Assembly: GCA_934476315.1 (NCBI GenBank)
Contig: CAKSNQ010000020.1
Span: forward strand, 1-27,970
Source: an uncultured Eubacteriales bacterium
Lineage (GTDB): Bacteria > Bacillota > Clostridia > Oscillospirales > CAG-272
Reading direction: 5' to 3'
DNA length: 27,970 nucleotides
The notes beneath the pieces were generated by a model. The model searched no databases. It was given only the letters and a program-made list of their open reading frames with translations, and was not told where the DNA came from. Made by a program: the position numbers and the translations under genes. Below, in pieces: positions 15,685 to 22,483 of the stretch (position 1 is the stretch's first letter; every line of letters begins with the position of its first letter).

Positions 15685-16649
15685 ACGTTTGCCGCCTTTC
15701 TGTCTGTCATGTCCTTTTTGTCGTTCGGACCCGCCGCGTCGTCGTCCATGCCATGGAGCGTTTTACCCGTCACGGCGAGGAACACGTCGTCCATCTTGCC
15801 CTTTGTCACCTCATAGTCGCAAAACAGCTCAGGATGCGCGACGATGAGCGCGGTTGCCGCCGCTGTATCGGGAACAGCGACGCGAACAGCGCCGCGCAAG
15901 GTCTCGTACAGCAGCCCCAGCGCCCCGACCTGCGCTTCATCCGCGCCGTACAGCGTGATAAAGTCGCCGGTATACGTATTTTTCAGCGTGAGTGGGGTAC
16001 CCTCCGCGGCGATTTTCCCATGGTCAAGAATGATAACATAGTCCGCGTCCGCCGCCTCCTCCATATAGTGTGTGGTCAGAAAGACCGTAAGGTGTTCCCG
16101 CCGCCGCAGATCGGAGATGACGTCCCACATCATCTGTCGGGTCTGCGGGTCCAGTCCCGTGGTCGGCTCGTCCAGAATGAGAATTTCCGGTCGATGCAAA
16201 AGCGCACGCGCGACATCGATGCGGCGGCGCTGACCGCCCGACAGTTTGCCGACAGTGCGGTTCAAAAGCGGCTCCAGGTCGAGCAACTCGGACAGTTCCT
16301 TGAGTCGTCGGCGGAAATTTTCGCCCTTAATGCCATAAAGCGCCGCGCGGCTTTGCAGGTTCTCCCTCACCGTCAGTGGGCGGTCGAGCACCGAGCTTTG
16401 AAAGACCACTCCCAGCTTCCGGGCAAAGTGCGCCGCGGCATGGTCGATATTCTCCCCGCAGACCGTCACCTCGCCGCTGTCCTTTGCCAGTTGCCCGCAA
16501 AGGATGGAGATAGTCGTCGATTTTCCCGCGCCGTTGACGCCGAGAAACGCAAACAGCTCCCCGCGGCGGACCTCAAAGGACAGGTCGTTGACCGCCCGGA
16601 TGTCCCCGAACGTTTTGTTCAGATGTGAAATGGTAATGACCGTTTCCAT
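15681..16649 (-). CDS. ABC transporter ATP-binding protein
   Basis: 322-aa ATPase of the DrrA/CcmA-like exporter type. Walker A is GVNGAGKST (37-45), the ABC signature LSGGQ (136-140), Walker B with catalytic Glu LILDEP (157-162) and the switch His194 in LTTH. The C-terminal ~90 residues form the accessory domain common in drug and antibiotic exporters. It ends in an Asp/Lys-rich tail. GGAGGG lies 5-6 nt upstream of the ATG. It is the first gene of a two-gene operon driven by a consensus promoter (16707-16735) and powers the permease encoded by the overlapping downstream gene. Confidence 0.93.
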   Translation of the reverse strand: METVITISHLNKTFGDIRAVNDLSFEVRRGELFAFLGVNGAGKSTTISILCGQLAKDSGEVTVCGENIDHAAAHFARKLGVVFQSSVLDRPLTVRENLQSRAALYGIKGENFRRRLKELSELLDLEPLLNRTVGKLSGGQRRRIDVARALLHRPEILILDEPTTGLDPQTRQMMWDVISDLRRREHLTVFLTTHYMEEAADADYVIILDHGKIAAEGTPLTLKNTYTGDFITLYGADEAQVGALGLLYETLRGAVRVAVPDTAAATALIVAHPELFCDYEVTKGKMDDVFLAVTGKTLHGMDDDAAGPNDKKDMTDRKAANV

Positions 16650-16706
16650 AAATTCCCTCCGTCGTCAGTCCCAGCACGGCGCTACCGCGCGGGATTTGTC
16701 GTGTCT

Positions 16707-16735
16707 ATTATACCTGTGGGAAACCGCCTTGTCAA
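16707..16735 (-). promoter_or_regulatory. Consensus promoter of the ABC operon
   Basis: Minus strand: -35 TTGACA (16730-16735), 17-bp spacer, -10 TATAAT (16707-16712). A perfect sigma-A match, divergent from the ilvE promoter about 50 bp away. Confidence 0.9.
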
Positions 16736-16786
16736 CACTATGGTGGCGCTCGTGCGGAAAAAATCCCGCGATTTTCAAAAAAAGAC

Positions 16787-16814
16787 TTGACAAGCGCCGA
16801 AAAAGGTGTATAAT
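16787..16814 (+). promoter_or_regulatory. Promoter of the ilvE-panE operon
   Basis: -35 TTGACA (16787-16792), 16-bp spacer, -10 TATAAT (16809-16814). The predicted transcript starts near 16821 and meets a terminator-like hairpin after about 13 nt. Confidence 0.85.
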
Positions 16815-16833
16815 GGGCTACATTAGAGGCAAT

Positions 16834-16869
16834 GGTGTCTTTGAGCAAACGCTCGAAGACGCCTTTTTT
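16834..16869 (+). terminator. Leader terminator (candidate attenuator) before ilvE
   Basis: GGTGTCTTTGAGC (16834-16846) pairs fully with GCTCGAAGACGCC (16851-16863), two pairs being G-U, around an AAAC loop, and six T residues follow. It lies between the ilvE promoter and its ribosome binding site, so read-through must be controlled for ilvE to be expressed. No T-box antiterminator (GGGTGG...ACCGCG type) and no leader peptide rich in branched-chain codons is visible. Confidence 0.75.
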
Positions 16870-16913
16870 GTTTTCAATTCAACTTCAAGTGGGTTTCAAG
16901 GGAGGAATCATCC

Positions 16914-17918
16914 ATGGAAAAAGGAACTGTCAAGGGCTTTGCCTATCACAAAACGGTCAAACGCTACGTCGCGCTCTACCGCGACGGTGTGTGGCAGGCG
17001 GGCGGGTTGACCGAGGACGCCGACATTGTGCTCAACGAATCCGCCTGCGTGTTGCAGTACGCTCAGACGTGCTTTGAGGGACTGAAAGCATACCGCACGG
17101 CGGACGGGCACATCGTCAGCTTCCGCCCCGATCTGAACGCACAGCGCCTGCACGATTCCTGCATCCGCATGATGATCCCTCCCTTGCCCGACGGTATGTT
17201 TGAGGAGGCGGTCCGTCTGGTCGCGGAAGCCAACCGCGACTGGATTCCCGACCACGAAAGCGGCGGCTCGCTGTACCTCCGACCGTACATTTTCGGCACC
17301 AACCCTGTCATCGGCGTCAAGCCCGCCACCGAGTTTCAGTTCCGGCTTTTCGCCACGCCGGTCGGCTCGTATTTTGCCGGCGGTGTGCGCCCGCTCCGCA
17401 TCCGCATCAGTGATTTTGACCGCGCGGCGCCCCACGGAACCGGGCACATCAAGGCGGGGCTTAACTACGCCATGAGTCTGTACGCGATCGCCGACGCGCA
17501 CGAGAAGGGCTACGACGAGAACCTGTACCTCGACTCCGCGACGCGCACCTACGTTGAGGAGACAGGCGGCGCCAACGTACTGTTTGTCACGGCGGACGGT
17601 GAGCTGGTCACGCCCAAGTCGGACACCATCCTGCCCTCCATCACCCGACGTTCGCTACTTTATGTCGCCGAGCATTATTTGGGCATGAAGGCGACCGAAC
17701 GCAAGATTTCTCTGGACGAGGTGAAGAGCGGTGCGTTCGTTGAGTGCGGGCTGTGCGGGACAGCGGCAGTCATCTCGCCCGTCGGGACGATCGACGATCA
17801 CGGAACGGAATGCCACTTTGCTTCCCATGCGGTGATGGACAAACTGCGCAGCACGCTCCTTGAGATTCAGCGCGGCGACATTCCCGCGCCGCAAGGATGG
17901 CTCATGCATATCTGCTGA
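16914..17918 (+). CDS. ilvE: Branched-chain amino acid aminotransferase
   Basis: 334-aa fold-type IV PLP enzyme that transfers the amino group between Glu/2-oxoglutarate and Leu, Ile or Val. It has the active-site Lys in GHIKAGLNYA, the PLP-contacting Glu in YVEETGGANV, and the family segments QTCFEGLKAY near the N-terminus, SLYLRPYIFGT and CGTAAVISPV. Length fits the larger Firmicutes/eukaryote-like BCAT form. GGAGG lies 8 nt before the ATG. The next gene, 34 bp downstream, is ketopantoate reductase; 2-oxoisovalerate made from Val by this enzyme is the precursor of ketopantoate. Expression probably depends on the leader hairpin at 16834-16869. Confidence 0.93.
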   Translation: MEKGTVKGFAYHKTVKRYVALYRDGVWQAGGLTEDADIVLNESACVLQYAQTCFEGLKAYRTADGHIVSFRPDLNAQRLHDSCIRMMIPPLPDGMFEEAVRLVAEANRDWIPDHESGGSLYLRPYIFGTNPVIGVKPATEFQFRLFATPVGSYFAGGVRPLRIRISDFDRAAPHGTGHIKAGLNYAMSLYAIADAHEKGYDENLYLDSATRTYVEETGGANVLFVTADGELVTPKSDTILPSITRRSLLYVAEHYLGMKATERKISLDEVKSGAFVECGLCGTAAVISPVGTIDDHGTECHFASHAVMDKLRSTLLEIQRGDIPAPQGWLMHIC

Positions 17919-17952
17919 CGCGCCTGCACTGCAAAAAAAGGAGGATTTCACC

Positions 17953-18861
17953 ATGAAAACAGCCATTATCGGCGCGGGAGCTATGGGCTGCCTTTACGCC
18001 TGCATGCTCTCGGAAAAACACGCCGTCACGCTTTTTGATATCAGCCGCGAGGTCGTGGGAGCGATCAACACGCACGGCATCCTTTGCCACGAGGCAGACG
18101 GAAGTGAGCGCGTCTTCCGTGTTCACGCACGGTGCGACAGCGACGACACGGAACGCTTTGATCTTGTGATTCTGTTCGTCAAGGACACTGTAAGCGAATC
18201 GGCGCTCGCGGGAAATCGCGGGCTGATCGGCAAACACACCATCCTGCTGTCATTGCAGAACGGCATGGGAAACGAAGAAATCATGGAAAAATTCGTCCCG
18301 CGCGACGGAATTCTGCTCGGAACGACCAAGCACAACTGTGTTTGCACCGCCCCCGGTGAGATTTATCATTCCGGCGCGGGCGTGACGCACATCGGCTCCC
18401 CGGCGCACAACCGCGCCATGGCGGAGGGGGTAGCCGAGGCGTTTGCGGCGTGCGGTGTGGAGAGCGAGGTATGCGACAATGTTCGCCGCCTGCTGTGGGA
18501 AAAGCTGTTCGTCAACATGACAATCAACCCTCTCACCGCCCTGCTCGGCACGACGATCGGGGCGCTTGCCGAAAATCCGTTCCTCCGCGAGGTCGCGCAC
18601 GATCTGCTCGTCGAGGCGACCGCGGTTGCGGCGGCGGACGGCGAGGCGTTCGACGCGGAGGAGCTGTATGTCAATCTGATCCGGACCGCCGAGGTTCTGT
18701 CCACGGGCAAGGCGTCCATGTATCAGGACATTCTGAACAAGCGGCGCACCGAGGTGGACTTCATCAACGGCGCCGTGGTGCGTCTGGGTAAGAAATACGG
18801 CGTTCCGACGCCGCTCCACGAGCAGATTGTGCGGCTGATTCACGCAAAGGAGCGGCTCTGA
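17953..18861 (+). CDS. panE: 2-dehydropantoate 2-reductase
   Basis: 302-aa NADPH-dependent ketopantoate reductase family protein (pantothenate/CoA pathway). The N-terminal dinucleotide motif is GAGAMG (residues 7-12). LSLQNGMGN, the catalytic Lys in LLWEKLFVNMTINPLTAL and the C-terminal substrate Ser/Asp pattern SMYQDILNKRRTEVDFINGA are all present. I chose the ATG at 17953 because AAGGAGG lies 8 nt upstream and the Rossmann strand follows directly. Upstream in-frame codons overlap the ilvE end. It is the second gene of an ilvE operon. Neither panB nor panC is nearby, so a related 2-oxoacid reductase role cannot be excluded. Confidence 0.87.
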   Translation: MKTAIIGAGAMGCLYACMLSEKHAVTLFDISREVVGAINTHGILCHEADGSERVFRVHARCDSDDTERFDLVILFVKDTVSESALAGNRGLIGKHTILLSLQNGMGNEEIMEKFVPRDGILLGTTKHNCVCTAPGEIYHSGAGVTHIGSPAHNRAMAEGVAEAFAACGVESEVCDNVRRLLWEKLFVNMTINPLTALLGTTIGALAENPFLREVAHDLLVEATAVAAADGEAFDAEELYVNLIRTAEVLSTGKASMYQDILNKRRTEVDFINGAVVRLGKKYGVPTPLHEQIVRLIHAKERL

Positions 18862-18957
18862 ACGCGCGGCGCAGTGCTTTTTCCCGCCCTGTCGCCCTTC
18901 GTCTGCCCGCCGACAAAAAAGTAACCGCCGCCGACGTCGAAAAATGCGACGGGGGGC

Positions 18958-18986
18958 TTGACATTCCCGGAATGTTGTGGTAGAAT
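18958..18986 (+). promoter_or_regulatory. Promoter of the SCIFF precursor gene
   Basis: -35 TTGACA (18958-18963), 17-bp spacer, -10 TAGAAT (18981-18986), about 43 bp before the precursor ATG. No clear terminator separates panE (ends 18861) from this promoter. Confidence 0.85.
18961..18975. promoter_or_regulatory. Palindromic candidate operator in the SCIFF promoter
   Basis: ACATTCC-C-GGAATGT is a perfect 7-bp inverted repeat with a 1-bp centre. It overlaps the end of the -35 box and most of the spacer, so a dimeric regulator bound here would compete with RNA polymerase. No matching second site was noticed in the window. Confidence 0.45.
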
Positions 18987-19029
18987 AATCCGTGTAATTT
19001 CATATGCAGAGAAATGGAGATTTACGGTA

Positions 19030-19191
19030 ATGAAAAGAATTGCAACTCTCAAGACGAGAAATCTGTGCAAGAGCGCTGTCAACGGCGGGTGCGGCGAGTG
19101 CCAGACCTCCTGCCAGTCCGCTTGCAAGACCAGTTGCGGCGTAGCGAACCAGTCCTGCGAGAACAAGGACGCTTCCGCAAAGAACAACTGA
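19030..19191 (+). CDS. scfA: SCIFF ranthipeptide precursor
   Basis: 53-aa precursor of the six-cysteines-in-forty-five (SCIFF) RiPP family, the substrate of the thioether-forming radical SAM enzyme at 19468-20859. The conserved core CGECQTSCQSACKTSC (residues 21-36) is intact and followed by GVANQSCEN. Cysteines fall at 13, 21, 24, 28, 32, 36 and 43, seven in all; Cys13 is extra. Residue 37 is Gly, where I recall the usual family sequence having Thr (SCTVANQ). I chose the ATG at 19030 because it gives the family's Met-Lys N-terminus; GGAG lies about 10 nt upstream. It has its own strong promoter and is followed by a structured repeat. The mature product is thought to act in signalling, but its role is not settled. 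Confidence 0.93.
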   Translation: MKRIATLKTRNLCKSAVNGGCGECQTSCQSACKTSCGVANQSCENKDASAKNN

Positions 19192-19200
19192 GACAAAGGA

Positions 19201-19411
19201 AAAAGGGGCTGTTAAAAACCTGATGCTTTTTAACAGCCCCTCAAAAATGTTGGACGGAGTTCCGGCATTTTGTGCGATCTTGGTCGTTTTTGCCCCCGTA
19301 TTTTTGACTTTTCGACCTTTATATCGGCAAAACGGTGGCGCTGTGCCGCCGAGACCAACGTCGTCGGGGGCGTTAAAAAATTCAAAATGAATTTTTTAAC
19401 GCCCCCTTTTT
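19201..19411. repeat. Structured ~200-bp repeat, copy B
   Basis: Homologous to copy A at 8671-8872. The left hairpin pairs GGGGCTGTTAAAAA (19205-19218) with its exact complement (19227-19240). The right hairpin (19366-19406) is a perfect 18-bp stem around AAAAT followed by TTTTT. The central hairpin is GGTGGC/GCCGCC with one G-U pair. Relative to copy A, arm bases change on both sides so pairing is kept. The last 37 nt before the right hairpin match copy A at 35 positions. It lies between the SCIFF precursor and maturase genes and probably limits read-through from the abundant precursor transcript. Confidence 0.85.
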
Positions 19412-19467
19412 AGTCTGCACACAGAAATTCTGTCTGCAAGAAAGCTGATCGCAAGGAGGATATTGCA

Positions 19468-20859
19468 ATGGTCCATCAATACAAGCAAAACGGATACAAT
19501 ATCGTGCTGGACACCTGCTCGGGCGCGGTTCACGTCGTGGATGACGTTGCGTATGATCTGATCGCCGACTACAAGAACAAGTCCCGCGAGGAGCTGGTCA
19601 CGGCGATGCTCGAAAAATACGCCGGGCGCGCTGATGTGACCGAGACGGAGCTGAACGATTGCCTCGACGACATCGCGGAGCTTGAGTCCGCGGGGCAACT
19701 TTTCACGCCCGACAGCTACCGCGACATGGCGGGTACCTTCAAGGAGCGTTCCGGAAACGTCATCAAGGCGCTTTGCCTGCATGTGGCGCACACCTGCAAT
19801 CTCAACTGCTCCTACTGCTTTGCCAGCCAGGGAAAATACCACGGTGAACGTGCGCTGATGAGCTTTGAGGTCGGGCAACGCGCTATTGATTTTCTGATCG
19901 AAAACTCGGGCACGCGGCACAATCTGGAGGTGGACTTCTTCGGCGGCGAGCCGCTGATGAACTGGGACGTGGTCAAGCGCATCGTCGCGTACGCCCGCGA
20001 GGTGGAAAAAGAGCACAACAAAAACTTCCGTTTCACGCTGACGACTAACGGCATGCTCATTGACGACGAGGTGATCGACTTCTGCAACAAGGAAATGAGC
20101 AATGTCGTTCTGAGTCTGGACGGGCGCAAATCCGTCCACGACGCCACCCGCGTTGACTACGCCGGGAACGGAAGCTACGACAAAATTGTCCCGAAATTCC
20201 AAAAGCTGGTTGCGGCGCGCGGCGGCAAGGGTTACTACATGCGCGGCACCTTCACCCACCGCAACCCCGACTTTACCAAGGATGTTCTTCACATGGCGGA
20301 CCTCGGCTTCACCGAGCTGAGCATGGAGCCGGTTGTCGCCGCGCCCGACGACCCGATGGCGCTGACACCGGAGGACATTGAAATTGTCAAGGAGCAGTAT
20401 GAAATTCTCGCCCGGGAGATGCTTGCGCGGGAGCGCGAGGGGCGGGGCTTTACCTTTTACCACTACATGATCGATCTGACCGCGGGTCCCTGCATTTACA
20501 AGCGCATTTCCGGGTGCGGGTCGGGAACGGAATACATGGCGGTCACACCGTGGGGCGATCTGTACCCCTGCCACCAGTTTGTCGGCGAGCAAAGCTACAA
20601 GCTGGGCGACATCCGGAACGGTGTCACCAACGAGGCTTTGCGCGAGGATTTCCGCGCCTGCAACGCCTATGCGCGCCCGGAATGTGCCGACTGCTGGGCA
20701 AAGCTGTACTGCTCCGGCGGGTGCGCGGCAAACGCGTTCCACGCCTCAGGTAGCATCCGCGGCGTCTATGCGCCCGGGTGCGAGCTGTTCAAAAAGCGCA
20801 TTGAGTGTGCCATCATGATCAAGGCGGCGCAAAACGCGGCGCGCGGTGAGCAGTCATGA
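19468..20859 (+). CDS. scfB: SCIFF peptide maturase, radical SAM/SPASM thioether synthase
   Basis: 463-aa radical SAM enzyme that installs a Cys thioether in the SCIFF precursor. The N-terminal ~90 residues form a peptide-recognition (RRE/PqqD-like) domain. The SAM-cluster motif is Cys110-x3-Cys114-x2-Cys117 (CNLNCSYC), with GGEP at 159-162 binding SAM. The SPASM region holds Cys342, 350, 368, 398, 406, 409, 415, 419 and 438 for two auxiliary 4Fe-4S clusters. AAGGAGG lies 8 nt before the ATG. No obvious promoter is seen in the 57 bp after copy B, although a small palindrome ACAGAAATTCTGT (19421-19433) sits there. The decarboxylase gene downstream overlaps its stop codon by 4 bp. Confidence 0.95.
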   Translation: MVHQYKQNGYNIVLDTCSGAVHVVDDVAYDLIADYKNKSREELVTAMLEKYAGRADVTETELNDCLDDIAELESAGQLFTPDSYRDMAGTFKERSGNVIKALCLHVAHTCNLNCSYCFASQGKYHGERALMSFEVGQRAIDFLIENSGTRHNLEVDFFGGEPLMNWDVVKRIVAYAREVEKEHNKNFRFTLTTNGMLIDDEVIDFCNKEMSNVVLSLDGRKSVHDATRVDYAGNGSYDKIVPKFQKLVAARGGKGYYMRGTFTHRNPDFTKDVLHMADLGFTELSMEPVVAAPDDPMALTPEDIEIVKEQYEILAREMLAREREGRGFTFYHYMIDLTAGPCIYKRISGCGSGTEYMAVTPWGDLYPCHQFVGEQSYKLGDIRNGVTNEALREDFRACNAYARPECADCWAKLYCSGGCAANAFHASGSIRGVYAPGCELFKKRIECAIMIKAAQNAARGEQS

Positions 20860-22247
20860 TGACGACGCCGATTCTCGACTTTGTTCGTGCTTACGCGAAG
20901 CGCGACGCCGTACGTCTCCACATGCCGGGTCACAAAGGTATCCCCGCCCTTGGCTGTGAGTCGCTGGACATTACGGAAATTCCCGGTGCCGACGACCTTT
21001 CCCACCCGGTTCCCGGAGGCATCATCCGGGAGAGCGAGAACAACGCCGCGAGTCTGTTCGGCGCCGAGCGCACGGTCTATTCCACGGAAGGCTCCAGCCA
21101 GTGCATCCGCGCCATGATTTGGCTGGCGGCACTGAATGATCGGTATGCCCATCCCCGCGGCGACTTTCAAGAAGGGCAAGTGCAGAAACCGCGGCGGCAG
21201 ACACGCCCGAAAATTCTCGCGGCGCGCAACGCGCACAAGGCGTTTCTGTACGCGGCCGCCCTGACCGATCTCGACGTGCAATGGCTGATGCCCACGGAGA
21301 GCGCTTCCCTCTGCGCCTGCCCCGTGGACGCCCGGCAGGTCCGGGAGGCACTGGACGCGTGCGAAGAACCGCCGATTGCGGTCTATCTGACCTCCCCGGA
21401 CTACCTCGGCGGACAGCTTCCGATCCGCGAGATCGCGCAGGTCTGCCATGCGCGTGGCGTGCCGCTTCTGCTTGATCAGGCGCACGGAGCCTACCTGAAA
21501 TTTTTGTCGACAGACATGCACGCCATCACACAGGGGGCGGACATGTGTTGTGACTCCGCGCACAAAACCCTCCCGGTTCTCACGGGCGGCGCGTATCTTC
21601 ATATCCGCCGCGGCGCTCCCGCCGTATTCCGGGAACACGTGAAGGAGGCAATGTCGCTGTTCGGCTCGACCAGCCCGTCCTATCTGATTCTGGCTTCGCT
21701 GGACGCCTGCAACCGGACGCTTGCAGAGGATTTCTGTGCAAGGCTGGCGGAGCGGTGCGTACAGCTCGCCGAGCTCAAAGAACGGTTGGCGAAAAGGGGC
21801 TGGCAGGTCGTCGGCACGGAGCCGATGAAGCTGACGCTACTCTGCCCTGTCGGGTTGAGCGGAACAGCGCTTGCCGCGCGTCTGCGGCGGGACAATATGG
21901 AGTGTGAGTACGCCGATGAGGATTATCTTGTCATAATGCCATCTGTCGGAACGTTGCCGGAGCAGTTGAGCGCGCTGGAAGCGGCGCTGGGGGATAACGT
22001 CCTGCCGCCGAAGCGTCCGGAGCCGCTCTGCCGCGCACTTCCCGAGGTTGTCATGCGTGTGCGGGACGCGGTTTTCGCCCCGAGCGAACGGATTCCCGTG
22101 GACTGCGCGCTCGGAAGAATCTGCGCGGCGCCGACGATCAGTTGCCCGCCCGCCATTCCGATTGCGGTTTCCGGCGAGAGGATCGGGCAGGAGGAAATCG
22201 CGCTGTTCCGTCGTTTTGGGATAACCGAGGTTTCGGTCGTTCTCTGA
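20856..22247 (+). CDS. Orn/Lys/Arg decarboxylase family PLP enzyme
   Basis: 463-aa fold-type I PLP enzyme of the Gram-positive arginine/lysine/ornithine decarboxylase group. It carries HMPGHKG (22-28), STEGSSQ around residue 76-82, the PLP-pyridine Asp207 in LDQAHGAY, and the Schiff-base Lys237 in SAHKTLPVLTGG. The C-terminal PPAIPIAVSGERI matches the family's closing motif. Residues about 95-118 (ending KPRRQTRP) look like a basic insertion before the usual KxLxxRNxHK segment. The ATG overlaps the scfB stop (ATGA, 20856-20859), so it is translationally coupled to the SCIFF maturase. It probably makes agmatine, cadaverine or putrescine; substrate choice cannot be read. A terminator follows at 22288. 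Confidence 0.88.
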   Translation: MMTTPILDFVRAYAKRDAVRLHMPGHKGIPALGCESLDITEIPGADDLSHPVPGGIIRESENNAASLFGAERTVYSTEGSSQCIRAMIWLAALNDRYAHPRGDFQEGQVQKPRRQTRPKILAARNAHKAFLYAAALTDLDVQWLMPTESASLCACPVDARQVREALDACEEPPIAVYLTSPDYLGGQLPIREIAQVCHARGVPLLLDQAHGAYLKFLSTDMHAITQGADMCCDSAHKTLPVLTGGAYLHIRRGAPAVFREHVKEAMSLFGSTSPSYLILASLDACNRTLAEDFCARLAERCVQLAELKERLAKRGWQVVGTEPMKLTLLCPVGLSGTALAARLRRDNMECEYADEDYLVIMPSVGTLPEQLSALEAALGDNVLPPKRPEPLCRALPEVVMRVRDAVFAPSERIPVDCALGRICAAPTISCPPAIPIAVSGERIGQEEIALFRRFGITEVSVVL

Positions 22248-22285
22248 TGTCGGGCGCATTTTGCGCGAAAAATTTCTCTCCACAA

Positions 22286-22325
22286 AAAGGACGTTCCCCG
22301 GTGTTAGGGACGTCCTCTTTTTATT
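22286..22325 (+). terminator. Terminator of the scfB-decarboxylase transcript
   Basis: GGACGTTCCC (22289-22298) pairs with GGGACGTCC (22307-22315), leaving one bulged T, with a CGGTGTTA loop, followed by CTTTTTATTT. It lies about 40 bp past the decarboxylase stop. Confidence 0.85.
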
Positions 22326-22426
22326 TGATATTGTTACCTGTTGTCGCACAGGCCAGGCGTCGCCGTGCCGCTTCCCGATGTGCGTCCGGCAACAAAGCGC
22401 CATCCCGCAAAAAGCACACGCCTCAC

Positions 22427-22462
22427 AAAAACGCCCGCCCCGCAAAACTGCGGAGCGGGCGC
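22427..22462 (-). terminator. Terminator of the isomerase-Gfo operon
   Basis: Minus strand: CGCCCGCTCCGCA pairs with TGCGGGGCGGGCG (22432-22461, one mismatch) around GTTT, followed by five T residues (complement of 22427-22431). It lies about 20 bp past the stop at 22484. The space 22326-22426 between the two convergent terminators shows nothing I can name. Confidence 0.88.
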
Positions 22463-22483
22463 TCTTTATATGTGCGAAAATTC

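Noticed and set aside
16815..16913. T-box or tRNA-sensing leader before ilvE
   Set aside because: The leader is under 100 nt and lacks a specifier stem and the conserved T-box antiterminator sequence.
18862..18957. Terminator between panE and scfA
   Set aside because: A T-run follows a GC-rich stretch, but no stem of more than a few pairs forms before it.
19396..20742. Minus-strand open frame opposite the SCIFF maturase
   Set aside because: The radical SAM and SPASM cysteines prove the plus-strand reading.
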